This document shows, one piece after another, positions 50,474 to 60,538 of a stretch of DNA of 64,000 nt. The stretch comes from Citrobacter freundii (GTDB lineage Bacteria; Pseudomonadota; Gammaproteobacteria; Enterobacterales; Enterobacteriaceae). The stretch is taken from positions 186,001-250,000 of the forward strand of contig NZ_JAALBX010000005.1 of NCBI RefSeq assembly GCF_011077955.1, in the 5' to 3' direction. Position numbers and translations under genes: made by a program. Position 1 is the first letter of the stretch, and every line of letters begins with the position of its first letter. Below the pieces are notes generated by a model. The model was given only the letters and a program-made list of their open reading frames with translations, searched no databases and was not told where the DNA came from.

Positions 50474-52207
50474 GTGAAGCAACAATCACAACTTCGCCGC
50501 CGTACTGTTGATGAGTCAGCCGCTCTGCCAACGACGCTTCCGGCACTATTAAAACGTCTGTATGCCAGCCGTGGCGTGCGGGGCGCTGAAGATCTCGAAC
50601 GCAGCGTGAAAGGTATGCTGCCCTGGCAGCAGTTGAGCGGCATCACTATAGCTGTTGAGATGCTGTATCAAGCGCTTAAAGACGGGCGGCGCATTGTGGT
50701 GGTTGGCGATTTTGACGCCGACGGCGCCACCAGCACCGCGCTTAGCGTACTGGCGTTGCGTAGCCTCGGCGGCAAAGAGATAGGTTATCTGGTGCCCAAC
50801 CGCTTTGAGGACGGTTACGGCCTTAGCCCCGAAGTGGTGGATCAGGCAAAAGCGCTGGGCGCAGAGCTTATCATGACGGTGGATAACGGCATTTCCTCCC
50901 ACGCCGGCGTCGCCCACGCGCATCAATATGGCATTCCGGTGCTAGTGACCGATCATCACCTGCCAGGCGCGACACTTCCGGATGCAGAAGCCATCATTAA
51001 TCCCAACCTGCCAGACTGTGAATTCCCCTCGAAATCACTGGCCGGGGTTGGGGTCGCGTTTTATCTGATGCTGGCGCTGCGTAGCCATTTGCGCGACAAA
51101 GGCTGGTTTGAGGAGCAGGGTATCGCCATCCCTAATCTGGCGGAGTATCTGGATTTAGTCGCGCTCGGCACGGTGGCGGACGTGGTGCCGCTTGATGCCA
51201 ACAATCGTATTCTCACCTGGCAGGGGCTAAGCCGTATCCGGGCCGGAAAATGTCGACCAGGCATTCGCGCGCTGCTGGAAATTGCTAATCGCGAACCGCA
51301 GAAGCTTGCGGCAAGCGATTTGGGTTTCGCCCTGGGGCCGCGCTTAAATGCCGCCGGGCGACTGGATGACATGTCGGTCGGCGTGGCGCTGTTATTGTGC
51401 GATAACGCAGGTGAAGCCCGGGTACTGGCAAATGAACTTGATGCGTTAAATCAGACCCGAAAAGAAATCGAGCAGGGTATGCAGGTTGAAGCGCTGGCGC
51501 TGTGCGATGCCTTTTTGAAAAGCGCCGATGAACTGCCGGTCGGGTTAGCCATTTATCATCCCGAGTGGCATCAGGGCGTGGTGGGGATTCTGGCCTCGCG
51601 TATTAAAGAGCGGTTCCATCGCCCGGTGATCGCCTTCGCGCCCGCAGGCGACGGCACGCTGAAAGGATCGGGCCGGTCGATTCCAGGGCTGCATCTGCGC
51701 GATGCGCTGGAGCGATTGGATACCTTGAATCCAGGCCTTATTCTTAAATTCGGCGGTCATGCCATGGCGGCGGGATTGTCGCTGGAAGCCGAAAAGATTG
51801 AAGTATTTCAAACGCGTTTCGCTGAGCTGGTAGAGCAACTGCTCGATCCGGCGCAACTCGAAGGGGAAGTGTGGTCGGATGGCCCGCTGCAACCGCAGGA
51901 GATGACGCTTGAAACCGCAGAAATGCTGCGCGATGCCGGTCCGTGGGGCCAGGCCTTTCCTGAGCCGGTATTTGACGGGCGTTTTCGCCTGTTGCAACAG
52001 CGTCTGGTTGGCGAGCGCCACCTGAAGGTGATGATCGAACCTGCGCAGGGCGGCCCGCTGTTAGACGGCATCGCCTTTAACGTGGACACCGCGCGCTGGC
52101 CCGATGCAGGCGTGCGCGAAGTGGAAATGGTTTATAAGCTTGATATTAACGAGTTTCGCGGTAACCGTAGCGTACAGTTAATAATCGACCATCTCTGGCC
52201 GCTTTAG
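50474..52207 (+). CDS. recJ: Single-strand DNA exonuclease RecJ
   Basis: A 577-residue 5'-3' exonuclease of the DHH superfamily acting in recombination and mismatch repair. Motifs DFDADGATST, VTVDNG-type MTVDNGISSH and TDHHLPG (the DHH motif) are present, with DHHA1 and OB-fold regions C-terminal. GTG start at 50474, three bases after dsbC, indicating coupling. Same length as E. coli RecJ. Confidence 0.97.
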   Translation: MKQQSQLRRRTVDESAALPTTLPALLKRLYASRGVRGAEDLERSVKGMLPWQQLSGITIAVEMLYQALKDGRRIVVVGDFDADGATSTALSVLALRSLGGKEIGYLVPNRFEDGYGLSPEVVDQAKALGAELIMTVDNGISSHAGVAHAHQYGIPVLVTDHHLPGATLPDAEAIINPNLPDCEFPSKSLAGVGVAFYLMLALRSHLRDKGWFEEQGIAIPNLAEYLDLVALGTVADVVPLDANNRILTWQGLSRIRAGKCRPGIRALLEIANREPQKLAASDLGFALGPRLNAAGRLDDMSVGVALLLCDNAGEARVLANELDALNQTRKEIEQGMQVEALALCDAFLKSADELPVGLAIYHPEWHQGVVGILASRIKERFHRPVIAFAPAGDGTLKGSGRSIPGLHLRDALERLDTLNPGLILKFGGHAMAAGLSLEAEKIEVFQTRFAELVEQLLDPAQLEGEVWSDGPLQPQEMTLETAEMLRDAGPWGQAFPEPVFDGRFRLLQQRLVGERHLKVMIEPAQGGPLLDGIAFNVDTARWPDAGVREVEMVYKLDINEFRGNRSVQLIIDHLWPL

Positions 52208-52226
52208 CGCCACTTTCGCTATAAAA

Positions 52227-52257
52227 AAGGGCGAAATTCCGGTAAACTTTCGCCCTT
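52227..52257 (-). terminator. Hairpin between recJ and prfB with U-tract on the minus strand
   Basis: Perfect 10-bp stem AAGGGCGAAA / TTTCGCCCTT. The A-tract lies on the left, so the terminator reading is for leftward transcription, although both flanking genes run rightward. Confidence 0.6.
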
Positions 52258-52303
52258 ACGTCCGCACTTTGACTTCCGTCATCAATTAAAGATCTTACAG
52301 ACC

Positions 52304-53402
52304 ATGTTTGAAATTAATCCGGTAAAAAACCGTATTCAGGATATCACCGAGCGCACCGACGTTCTTAGGGGGTATCTTTGACTACGATGCAAAGAAAGAA
52401 CGTCTCGAAGAAGTAAACGCTGAACTCGAACAGCCTGATGTCTGGAACGAGCCCGAACGCGCCCAGGCGCTGGGGAAAGAGCGCTCTTCTCTGGAAGCGA
52501 TCGTTGACACGCTGGACCAATTAAATCAGGGGCTTGAAGATGTTTCTGGCCTGCTGGAGCTCGCCGTTGAAGCCGACGACGAAGAAACGTTCAACGAAGC
52601 CGTAGTTGAACTCGATCAGCTTGATGGGAAATTAGCGCAGCTCGAATTCCGCCGTATGTTCTCCGGTGAGTACGACAGCGCCGACTGCTATCTCGATCTG
52701 CAAGCCGGTTCTGGCGGCACCGAAGCGCAGGACTGGGCCAGTATGCTGCTGCGCATGTATCTGCGTTGGGCGGAAGCGCGCGGCTTCAAAACCGAAATTA
52801 TTGAAGAATCTGAAGGTGAAGTGGCGGGTATCAAATCCGCCACCATCAAAATTTCCGGCGAATATGCGTTTGGCTGGCTGCGTACCGAGACCGGCGTTCA
52901 CCGTCTGGTGCGTAAGAGTCCGTTTGACTCCGGTGGTCGCCGTCATACGTCGTTCAGTTCCGCCTTCGTTTATCCGGAAGTGGATGACGACATTGATATC
53001 GAAATCAACCCGGCGGACCTGCGTATCGACGTTTACCGCGCCTCTGGTGCGGGCGGTCAGCACGTTAACCGTACGGAATCTGCGGTACGTATTACCCATA
53101 TTCCAACCGGGACCGTAACGCAGTGCCAGAATGACCGTTCTCAGCACAAGAACAAAGATCAGGCCATGAAACAGATGAAAGCGAAACTGTATGAGCTTGA
53201 GATGCAAAAGAAAAATGCTGAGAAGCAGGCGCTGGAAGACAACAAATCGGATATCGGCTGGGGCAGCCAAATCCGCTCTTACGTACTGGACGATTCCCGC
53301 ATCAAAGATCTGCGTACCGGTGTTGAAACCCGTAACACGCAGGCGGTGCTGGATGGCGATCTGGACAAATTCATCGAAGCTAGTTTGAAAGCAGGGTTAT
53401 GA
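52304..53402 (+). CDS. prfB: Peptide chain release factor 2 (programmed +1 frameshift)
   Basis: RF2, 365 residues, which releases peptides at UGA and UAA. Translation starts at ATG 52304; codon 26 is an in-frame TGA (52379-52381), and ribosomes shift +1 to read GAC at 52380-52382 and continue to 53402. The tripeptide SPF anticodon ([10 protein letters not shown]) and the GGQ catalytic loop ([11 protein letters not shown]) are intact. Residue 246, just before the GGQ loop, is Ala, the common efficient form, not the Thr of K-12. Operon with lysS, 9 bases downstream. Confidence 0.97.
52367..52382 (+). promoter_or_regulatory. prfB autoregulatory frameshift site
   Basis: Shine-Dalgarno-like AGGGGG (52367-52372), then TAT CTT TGA C. 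The spacing and the slippery CTT-TGA-C are the same as in E. coli: low RF2 slows termination at UGA and favours the shift. Confidence 0.95.
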
Positions 53403-53411
53403 GGAATCAAA

Positions 53412-54929
53412 ATGTCTGAACAACAAGCGCAGAACGCGGATACTACTGTCGATCTCAATAATGAGCTGCAAACCCGTCGCGAGAAGCTGGCTCAGCTTCG
53501 TGAGCAGGGCGTCGCGTTCCCGAACGATTTCCGTCGCGACCACACCTCTGACCAACTGCATGCTGAATTCGATGCTAAAGACAACGAAGAACTGGAAGCG
53601 CTGAATATCGAAGTAGCGGTTGCCGGTCGTATGATGACCCGCCGTATCATGGGTAAAGCCTCTTTCGTTACGTTGCAGGACGTAGGCGGTCGCATTCAGT
53701 TATACGTTGCCCGTGACGATCTGCCGGAAGGCGTCTACAACGAACAGTTCAAAAAATGGGATCTGGGCGATATCCTGGCGGCACGCGGTAAGCTGTTTAA
53801 AACCAAAACCGGCGAGCTGTCTATCCACTGTACGGAGCTGCGCCTGCTGACTAAAGCCCTGCGCCCGCTGCCGGATAAATTCCACGGTCTGCAGGATCAG
53901 GAAGCGCGCTACCGTCAGCGCTACCTGGATCTCATCTCCAATGATGAATCCCGCAACACCTTTAAAGTACGTTCGCAAATCATGGCGGGTATCCGTCAGT
54001 TCATGGTGGCGCGCGGCTTTATGGAAGTGGAAACCCCAATGATGCAAGTGATCCCAGGCGGTGCGTCTGCCCGTCCGTTTATCACCCATCATAATGCGCT
54101 GGACCTGGACATGTACCTGCGTATCGCGCCGGAACTGTACCTGAAACGTCTGGTGGTTGGCGGTTTCGAACGCGTATTCGAGATTAACCGTAACTTCCGT
54201 AACGAAGGTATTTCGGTGCGTCATAACCCAGAGTTCACCATGATGGAACTCTATATGGCATATGCGGACTACAAAGATCTGATCGAACTGACCGAATCGC
54301 TGTTTCGCACCCTCGCGCAGGACGTACTGGGTAAAACCGAAGTGCCTTACGGCGATGAAGTGTTCGACTTCGGTAAGCCATTCGAAAAACTGACCATGCG
54401 CGAAGCTATCAAGAAATACCGTCCGGAAACCAACATGGCCGATCTGGATAACTTCGATTCCGCCAAAGCGATTGCTGAATCCATCGGCATCAAGGTTGAG
54501 AAGAGCTGGGGTCTGGGCCGTATCGTGACTGAGATCTTCGAAGAAGTTGCAGAAGCGCATCTGATCCAACCGACATTTATCACCGAGTACCCGGCGGAAG
54601 TCTCTCCGTTGGCGCGCCGCAATGATGTCAACCCGGAGATTACTGACCGTTTCGAATTCTTCATCGGTGGCCGCGAAATCGGCAACGGCTTTAGCGAGCT
54701 GAACGATGCTGAAGATCAGGCGCAGCGTTTCCAGGATCAGGTCAATGCCAAAGACGCGGGCGATGACGAAGCCATGTTCTATGACGAAGACTATGTGACA
54801 GCGCTTGAGCACGGCCTGCCGCCGACGGCGGGCCTTGGAATTGGTATCGACCGTATGGTGATGCTGTTTACCAACAGCCACACTATCCGTGACGTGATCC
54901 TGTTCCCGGCGATGCGTCCGGTTAAATAA
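53412..54929 (+). CDS. lysS: Lysyl-tRNA synthetase (constitutive)
   Basis: A 505-residue class II synthetase. The N-terminal OB fold binds the anticodon; motif 1 includes [10 protein letters not shown], motif 2 [17 protein letters not shown] and motif 3 [11 protein letters not shown]. Length matches E. coli LysS. Co-transcribed with prfB; a strong terminator follows. In K-12 idi comes next; here it is absent. Confidence 0.97.
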   Translation: MSEQQAQNADTTVDLNNELQTRREKLAQLREQGVAFPNDFRRDHTSDQLHAEFDAKDNEELEALNIEVAVAGRMMTRRIMGKASFVTLQDVGGRIQLYVARDDLPEGVYNEQFKKWDLGDILAARGKLFKTKTGELSIHCTELRLLTKALRPLPDKFHGLQDQEARYRQRYLDLISNDESRNTFKVRSQIMAGIRQFMVARGFMEVETPMMQVIPGGASARPFITHHNALDLDMYLRIAPELYLKRLVVGGFERVFEINRNFRNEGISVRHNPEFTMMELYMAYADYKDLIELTESLFRTLAQDVLGKTEVPYGDEVFDFGKPFEKLTMREAIKKYRPETNMADLDNFDSAKAIAESIGIKVEKSWGLGRIVTEIFEEVAEAHLIQPTFITEYPAEVSPLARRNDVNPEITDRFEFFIGGREIGNGFSELNDAEDQAQRFQDQVNAKDAGDDEAMFYDEDYVTALEHGLPPTAGLGIGIDRMVMLFTNSHTIRDVILFPAMRPVK

Positions 54930-54946
54930 GGTTTTTTGCTTTAGCG

Positions 54947-54978
54947 AAAGGCACCGGCGTTCAACCGGTGCCTTTTTT
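54947..54978 (+). terminator. lysS rho-independent terminator
   Basis: AAGGCACCGG / CCGGTGCCTT stem with a 7-base loop and a T-run on the plus strand. Confidence 0.92.
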
Positions 54979-55148
54979 ATTGCCAACCGAAAACCTGTCC
55001 TGTGGGCGTGGTCATCATCTGGTTTTGGCTCTGCCTTATGGCCTGTAGATTGAAATCTCAGGGCTGGCAGAGACTTCTTTTTACCGGTTTTGGTACGCCC
55101 TTTCAGGGCGAAATCAAAGCCGCCTTCTGTGAAAGCGGCTTTTTACTT
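54974..55148 (+). repeat. Dispersed intergenic repeat, copy B
   Basis: Aligns along its length with copy A at 8943-9112: TTTTTATTGCC, GAAAACC, TCCTGTGG, GGCTCTG, GGCAGAG, and the right-end hairpin AAAGCCGC / GCGGCTTT with T-run. It occupies the site where K-12 carries idi, between converging lysS and uacT. Pairing of GGCTCTGCC with GGCAGAG is conserved, with base differences between copies. Confidence 0.7.
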
Positions 55149-56602
55149 CACTCCCCCGCGTCCTGATTCTTTTTCACTTTTCGCAGCAGCAGCCACATCC
55201 GCACGGTTCTCACCGACTTGCCGCTCACGCAGCGAGGCTCTTCCACCATGCCAGGCTGCGGATGGTAGCCGTTGAAAAACAGATTCAACGTCACCGCGCT
55301 AAACGTCGCGAGCATGATCCCGCTGTGGAGCAGCGGCTGGAGCATGGCGGGAAATTGTGAAAAAAAGTTATGAGACAGCATCGGCGTCATGCCGACGCCC
55401 AGGCTGATGGCCACAATATAAAGGTTATAGCGGTTGGTGGTGTAATTGATGCGAGACAGGATCCGAATGCCCGTGGCGAGCACCATGCCGAACATCACAA
55501 GCCCCGCGCCGCCCAGTACGAATTGAGGAATTGAGGCGACCAGTACCGCCATTTTCGGCACCATACCAAAGAGGATCAAAATGATCCCCGCCGCCACGCA
55601 CACCCAGCGACTGTATACGCGGGTGACGCTGACAAGCCCGACGTTTTGTGAAAACGAGGTATGGGGGAAACTGTTGAACATGCCGCCAAACATGGTACCG
55701 AATCCGTCAACCCGCAGGCCGCGAACAATATCCTGCGAAGACAATCTGCGTCCGACGATTTCCCCCAGCGCCAGGAACATCCCCATGGACTCGATAAAGA
55801 CGATAATCAATACGGCGGTCATGGTCAGGATCGACACTGGATCAAACACCGGCGTGCCGAGCGCCATTGGCGTCACAATGGCGAACCACTTCGCATCATG
55901 CAGCCCGGACAGGTTCACTTCGTTTACCATCAACGAGAGTACAAAGCCAAAGACAATACCCAGCAGAACGGCCACGTTGGACATAAAGCCTTTGGCAAAG
56001 CGGGTGACGATAAGAATAAACAGCAGCACGGCAAAGGAAATAGCCAGGTAAACCGGATCGCCGTAATGCGGATTGCCTCTCCCGCCTGCCGCCCAGTCGA
56101 TACCCACCTGAATAATGCTAAGCCCAATGGACGTAATCACCACACCCGTCACCAGCGGCGGGAACAACGGGATCAGGCGACCAATCAGCGGCGCCAGCAA
56201 GGTTGTGATGAAACCTGCCGCAATGGTTGCCCCGAAAATCCCCGTCAACCCAACATTCGGATTGAGGCCGATGGCGATCATTGGCGTCACGGCGGCGAAG
56301 GTGACCGACATAATCACCGGCAGTCGAATGCCCATAAAACGACCCACCCCGAGGCACTGCAACAGCGTCACGACGCCGCAGCAGAACAGATCGGAGCTTA
56401 TCAACAGCGCCACCGTCTCTTTATCAAGACCCAACCTGTCGCCAATCATTAGCGGTACCGCTACGGCGCCGGCGTACATCACCAGCACATGCTGCAAACC
56501 CAGGATGCACAGTTTCGCTGGCGACAACACGCGATCAACCTCGTCCGTCGGCACGGCGTGGTCGTGGGAGTGCGTTTCCGATCGTGAATCAAGCGTACTC
56601 AT
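55148..56602 (-). CDS. uacT: Uric acid permease UacT
   Basis: A 484-residue nucleobase-ascorbate (NAT/NCS2) transporter, formerly YgfU, importing urate with protons. About 14 spans; the NAT signature region appears as FNSFPHTSFSQNVG. ATG 56602 (MSTLDSRS) is chosen for AAGGAAGG five bases upstream; the frame is open to 56722. Divergent from uacF, whose product acts on urate in E. coli. Confidence 0.93.
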   Translation of the reverse strand: MSTLDSRSETHSHDHAVPTDEVDRVLSPAKLCILGLQHVLVMYAGAVAVPLMIGDRLGLDKETVALLISSDLFCCGVVTLLQCLGVGRFMGIRLPVIMSVTFAAVTPMIAIGLNPNVGLTGIFGATIAAGFITTLLAPLIGRLIPLFPPLVTGVVITSIGLSIIQVGIDWAAGGRGNPHYGDPVYLAISFAVLLFILIVTRFAKGFMSNVAVLLGIVFGFVLSLMVNEVNLSGLHDAKWFAIVTPMALGTPVFDPVSILTMTAVLIIVFIESMGMFLALGEIVGRRLSSQDIVRGLRVDGFGTMFGGMFNSFPHTSFSQNVGLVSVTRVYSRWVCVAAGIILILFGMVPKMAVLVASIPQFVLGGAGLVMFGMVLATGIRILSRINYTTNRYNLYIVAISLGVGMTPMLSHNFFSQFPAMLQPLLHSGIMLATFSAVTLNLFFNGYHPQPGMVEEPRCVSGKSVRTVRMWLLLRKVKKNQDAGE

Positions 56603-57144
56603 AAATGCCTTCCTTAAGTTAACCCGCAGGCGGATGACGGCGCATAGCCTGCGTGAATACGGCTTCCTCTGACGACGGTCGCAGACGACCCGGATCTGCC
56701 GCGATGTGATTACGGTTGCCAACCCCTGACATCATGCGCAGACAGTGCCAGGTTTGCGTTTTTGGCGCAGCGGGTTGCGAAAACGCGAAAGCGTTCACAA
56801 AGTGGCGTCGGTCTGGGCGTTAAAGGAGGCGGGAAGGGCAAGCGGTCGCATTTGATAAAACTGCTGATTCTCAGTTTGATAAGCCGCGCGAGTCGTTGTG
56901 ATTCATTGTGAAAGGGATATCAACGGATCCGACCGGTGAGTAAAAAACGAGGTTTATCTCTCTTTCTCCTCTCATTCTGAGAGCCACACCGCCACGCACT
57001 GCGCCCGCCTGCCACAGTTTTGGCGCGATTAATTTGACCGTATTCACAACATTTCCCTCCCCCTCACGGGAACACACAACATCGCCCGGTTCTTGCATTG
57101 CATTCAGACATGTAATTTCACAAACCGAAACGTAAAGGATATCT
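56603..57144. other. Divergent uacT-uacF control region
   Basis: 542 bases without a gene. Visible items: a GAAA-loop hairpin AACGC/GCGTT at 56782-56795 and an inverted repeat AAACTG-N8-CAGTTT at 56859-56878. Neither matches a regulator I can name. A GG-N10-GC sigma-54-like pattern about 50 bases before uacF is weak. Confidence 0.5.
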
Positions 57145-59085
57145 ATGAACAGATTGATTGTTGCCGATGCAAAGGAGTGTATCGGCTGTCGCGCTTGTGA
57201 GGTTGCCTGTGTGGTTGCGCATCACGGCGGTTGGCCCAAACAGCGCCGCGATTTTCTGCCGCGGATTCGCGTAATAAGTAATGGCGATCGCAGCAGCGCG
57301 GTCACCTGCAAACACTGCCTGAACGCCCCCTGTGTTCAGAGTTGCCCGGTTAACGCGCTGCATTACGACGACGAGGTTATTCAGCTTGATTCGGCGCGCT
57401 GTATCGGTTGTAAAAGCTGCCTGGTGGCTTGTCCGTTTGGCGCGATTGATATCGTGGTCAGCCCACAAGGATCGGGCGTGATGGCGCAAAAATGCGATCT
57501 TTGCCATTCCGTTGAAGGGGCCGAGCCTGCCTGCGTTGCGCACTGCCCGACCCAGGCGTTGCGTGTGTTGGATGACAACGGGCTTGGCACGCTGCGCCGC
57601 GCCCGGCAGTTGCAGGCGGCGAATCCGGGTTCCTGTGCCCCGGCGTCAGAAAGCAAAATCATCTTGCGAAAACCGCCGCGTAAAGGTGCGGAAAAGCGCG
57701 ATGCTACCGAGCGCAAAACCGATTTCAATGAAATTTACCGGGGGCTGGATGATGCGCAGGCTCACTATGAAAGTGAGCGTTGCCTGCATTGCGCGCAAAA
57801 AGCCTGGTGTAACTGGACCTGCCCGGTCCATAACGCCATCCCGGATTTACTTCGTCTGGTGCAGCAGGGGCGCATTGAGGAGGCCGCGCAACTTTCCCAC
57901 CAGACCAGTTCGCTACCGGAAATCTGTGGGCGCGTCTGTCCGCAGGATCGCCTGTGTGAAGGCGCCTGTACGCTTAAAGATCGCAGCGGGGCAGTGACCG
58001 TCGGCAACCTGGAGCGCTATATCACCGACACGGCGCTGAAATCGGGCTGGCGGCCTGCCTTTAGCGCAGTTTCGCCGCGGCAGGAACGCGTGGCGGTGAT
58101 TGGCGCAGGCCCGGCAGGGTTAGGCTGCGCCGATTTTCTGGCTCGCGAAGGCGTTCAGGTAGAAGTATTTGATCGCCACCCGGAAATTGGCGGGCTGCTA
58201 ACGTTTGGTATCCCGTCGTTTAAGTTAGATAAATCGCTGTTAAGCCAGCGGCGCGCTATTTTCAGCGACATGGGCATCCGGTTTCATCTTAACTGTGAAA
58301 TTGGCCGCGATCAGTCGTTTACCCAGTTGATTGACGAGTATGACGCAGTGTTCCTCGCAATGGGCACCTACGGGTTAATGACCGCCGGGCTGGAGCATGA
58401 AGATGCGCCGGGGGTTATCCAGGCGTTGCCATTTTTAATTGCGAATACCCGCCGGGTGATGGGGCTTGAGGACGCATCCGATTACCCGTGGACAGAACTG
58501 AAAGGCAAGCGGGTCGTGGTGTTGGGTGGCGGAGATACCGCCATGGATTGTCTGCGTACCGCGGTGCGGCGCGAGGCGGCAAGCGTCACCTGCGCCTATC
58601 GTCGCGATGAAGTGAATATGCCGGGGTCGCGCAAGGAGGTGACGAATGCCAGGGAAGAGGGCGTCACGTTCTTATTTAACGTCCAGCCGCAATACATTGC
58701 CCGCAACGAGCGAGGTCAGGTGAGCGGTATCGGGTTGATTCGCACAGAAATGGGCGAGCCGGGCCCAGACGGGCGACGTCGTCCACGTCCGATTGCCGAC
58801 TCAGAATTTGAGTTGCCCGCAGAGGTACTGATAATGGCATTTGGCTTTCGGCCTCATGCCATGCCGTGGTTGCAGGGCAGTGGTGTACGGCGCAATGAAG
58901 ACGGGTTAATTATTACCGGCGTCGGCCCGTTGGCGACGCAGACCACGCGCGATACGGTGTTTGCCGGGGGCGATGCGGTGCATGGCGCGGATTTGGTGGT
59001 CACGGCCATGGCCGCCGGGCATCAGGCGGCGCGGGATATACTGGCATGGTTTGAGCGACAGGGCGCCTGCCAGCGGGCCGGTTGA
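57145..59085 (+). CDS. uacF: Fe-S/FAD oxidoreductase UacF (YgfT)
   Basis: A 646-residue fusion. The N-terminal 180 residues hold four-cysteine ferredoxin motifs (CIGCRACEVAC, CIGCKSCLVAC); the rest resembles the glutamate synthase small subunit, with an FAD site VIGAGPAGLGCADF and NADPH site GGGDTAMDC. AAAGGA lies upstream of the ATG. In E. coli UacF (with paralogue AegA) is required for anaerobic urate use. No large partner subunit is encoded nearby. Confidence 0.93.
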   Translation: MNRLIVADAKECIGCRACEVACVVAHHGGWPKQRRDFLPRIRVISNGDRSSAVTCKHCLNAPCVQSCPVNALHYDDEVIQLDSARCIGCKSCLVACPFGAIDIVVSPQGSGVMAQKCDLCHSVEGAEPACVAHCPTQALRVLDDNGLGTLRRARQLQAANPGSCAPASESKIILRKPPRKGAEKRDATERKTDFNEIYRGLDDAQAHYESERCLHCAQKAWCNWTCPVHNAIPDLLRLVQQGRIEEAAQLSHQTSSLPEICGRVCPQDRLCEGACTLKDRSGAVTVGNLERYITDTALKSGWRPAFSAVSPRQERVAVIGAGPAGLGCADFLAREGVQVEVFDRHPEIGGLLTFGIPSFKLDKSLLSQRRAIFSDMGIRFHLNCEIGRDQSFTQLIDEYDAVFLAMGTYGLMTAGLEHEDAPGVIQALPFLIANTRRVMGLEDASDYPWTELKGKRVVVLGGGDTAMDCLRTAVRREAASVTCAYRRDEVNMPGSRKEVTNAREEGVTFLFNVQPQYIARNERGQVSGIGLIRTEMGEPGPDGRRRPRPIADSEFELPAEVLIMAFGFRPHAMPWLQGSGVRRNEDGLIITGVGPLATQTTRDTVFAGGDAVHGADLVVTAMAAGHQAARDILAWFERQGACQRAG

Positions 59086-59094
59086 CGGCGCTAT

Positions 59095-59125
59095 AAAAAA
59101 ACCCGCTTCTCGAAGCGGGTTTTTT
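59095..59125. terminator. Bidirectional terminator between uacF and ghxQ
   Basis: AAAAAAACCCGCTTC-TC-GAAGCGGGTTTTTT: a long nearly perfect stem with A- and T-tracts serving both converging genes. Confidence 0.94.
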
Positions 59126-59140
59126 AGGGCTTTCAGGCGC

Positions 59141-60508
59141 TTAAATCGCCCAGCCTCCGGCATAGAAAATCACCAATACGGCGGCAATCGCCACGGTGCC
59201 GATATTCAGGCGATCCCATTCGCGGGCAAAGACCCGTCCCACCACCAGCGTCACGAAGCCCAGCATAATTCCGGTCACAATGTTGCAGGTGAGCACGATA
59301 AACACCGCGCAGACCAGCCCGGACATGGCGTCGATAAAGTCATTAAAGTCGAGTTTCGAGACGTTACTTAGCATCAATAGGCCGACGTACATCAGCGCCG
59401 GCGCCGTGGCATAACCCGGTATCAGATACGAAAGCGGTGACAGGAACAGGATCAGCAGGAACAGCGCGCCCACCACCACCGCTGTTAAGCCGGTTTTGCC
59501 GCCCGCCGCCGTACCCGCCGCCGATTCGATATACACCGCCGCCGGAGCGGCACCCATTAATCCTGAGAAAATCGAACTTACGGAGTCGCTTGTAAGGGCC
59601 TTACCGCCGTTGATTATCTGGTTATTTTTATCCAGCAAATTGGCCTGGCCCGCCACGGCGCGGATGGTGCCGGTGGCGTCGAATACCGCTGTCATCACCA
59701 GCGCCAGTACGCTTGGCAGTACGTGTGGTTGCAGCGCCCCCATAATATCAAGGCTAAACATCAGCGATTTGCCATCTTCCCCGGCAAGGCTTGGCATGGC
59801 CACCAGCCCGTGGAATTTCACCGCCGGATCGAAGATAAGCCCAATAATGGAAATGCCGATAATCACCAGCAGGATCCCGCCGGGTATGCGCGACCGCTCA
59901 AGACCAAAGATCATCGCAAGCCCCAGCAGGCTCATCATTACCGGGAAGGAGGTAAATGAGCCCAGCGCCACAGGTAAGCCTTCAAGCGGGTTTTTGATGA
60001 CCATACCCACGCCGTTAGCGGCGATAAGCAACAGGAACAGCCCAATACCAATACCGGTACCGTGCGCGATGCCCATGGGAAGATTACGCAAAATCCAGGT
60101 ACGTACGCCCGTCACCGAAATGGCGGTGAAAAGCACCCCCATCAAAAAGACCGCGCCGAGCGCCACCGGAATGCTGATCTGCTGGCCCAGCACCAGGCTG
60201 AAGGCGGTAAAGGCGGTGAGAGAGATGGCACAGCCGATAGCCATCGGCAGGTTCGCCCAAAGCCCCATTAATAACGAACCGACACCCGCCACCAGGCAGG
60301 TCGCCACAAAGACCGCGCCGGGTGGGAATCCCGCTTTGCCGAGCATCCCTGGCACCACGATGACCGAATATACCATCGCCAGAAAGGTGGTTAACCCCGC
60401 CAGTATTTCCTGGCGGGTGGAACTGCCGCGTTCAGAGATTTTAAAAAAATTATCCAGGGCGTTGCGCGGTTGCATCGCGCCGGGTGTGTGTAGCGTGTCG
60501 CCAGACAT
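59141..60508 (-). CDS. ghxQ: Guanine/hypoxanthine permease GhxQ
   Basis: A 455-residue AzgA-family NCS2 purine permease (YgfQ) with about 12-14 spans; family features include [13 protein letters not shown] near the N-terminus and [21 protein letters not shown] (motif cited in part). Guanine taken up would be deaminated by GuaD, encoded 30 bases upstream in the same operon. Same length as E. coli GhxQ. Confidence 0.92.
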   Translation of the reverse strand: MSGDTLHTPGAMQPRNALDNFFKISERGSSTRQEILAGLTTFLAMVYSVIVVPGMLGKAGFPPGAVFVATCLVAGVGSLLMGLWANLPMAIGCAISLTAFTAFSLVLGQQISIPVALGAVFLMGVLFTAISVTGVRTWILRNLPMGIAHGTGIGIGLFLLLIAANGVGMVIKNPLEGLPVALGSFTSFPVMMSLLGLAMIFGLERSRIPGGILLVIIGISIIGLIFDPAVKFHGLVAMPSLAGEDGKSLMFSLDIMGALQPHVLPSVLALVMTAVFDATGTIRAVAGQANLLDKNNQIINGGKALTSDSVSSIFSGLMGAAPAAVYIESAAGTAAGGKTGLTAVVVGALFLLILFLSPLSYLIPGYATAPALMYVGLLMLSNVSKLDFNDFIDAMSGLVCAVFIVLTCNIVTGIMLGFVTLVVGRVFAREWDRLNIGTVAIAAVLVIFYAGGWAI

Positions 60509-60538
60509 AATGATGTCCTCAGTGTAAGTTTTTAATTA

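Noticed and set aside
53700-54986. 428-codon frame antisense to lysS
   Set aside because: Shadow of the lysS reading frame with no independent start signal.
57084-57101. Sigma-54-like GG-N10-GC upstream of uacF
   Set aside because: The -12 half (TTGCA) is good but the -24 half matches poorly (CGGTTC against TGGCAC); not enough to call.
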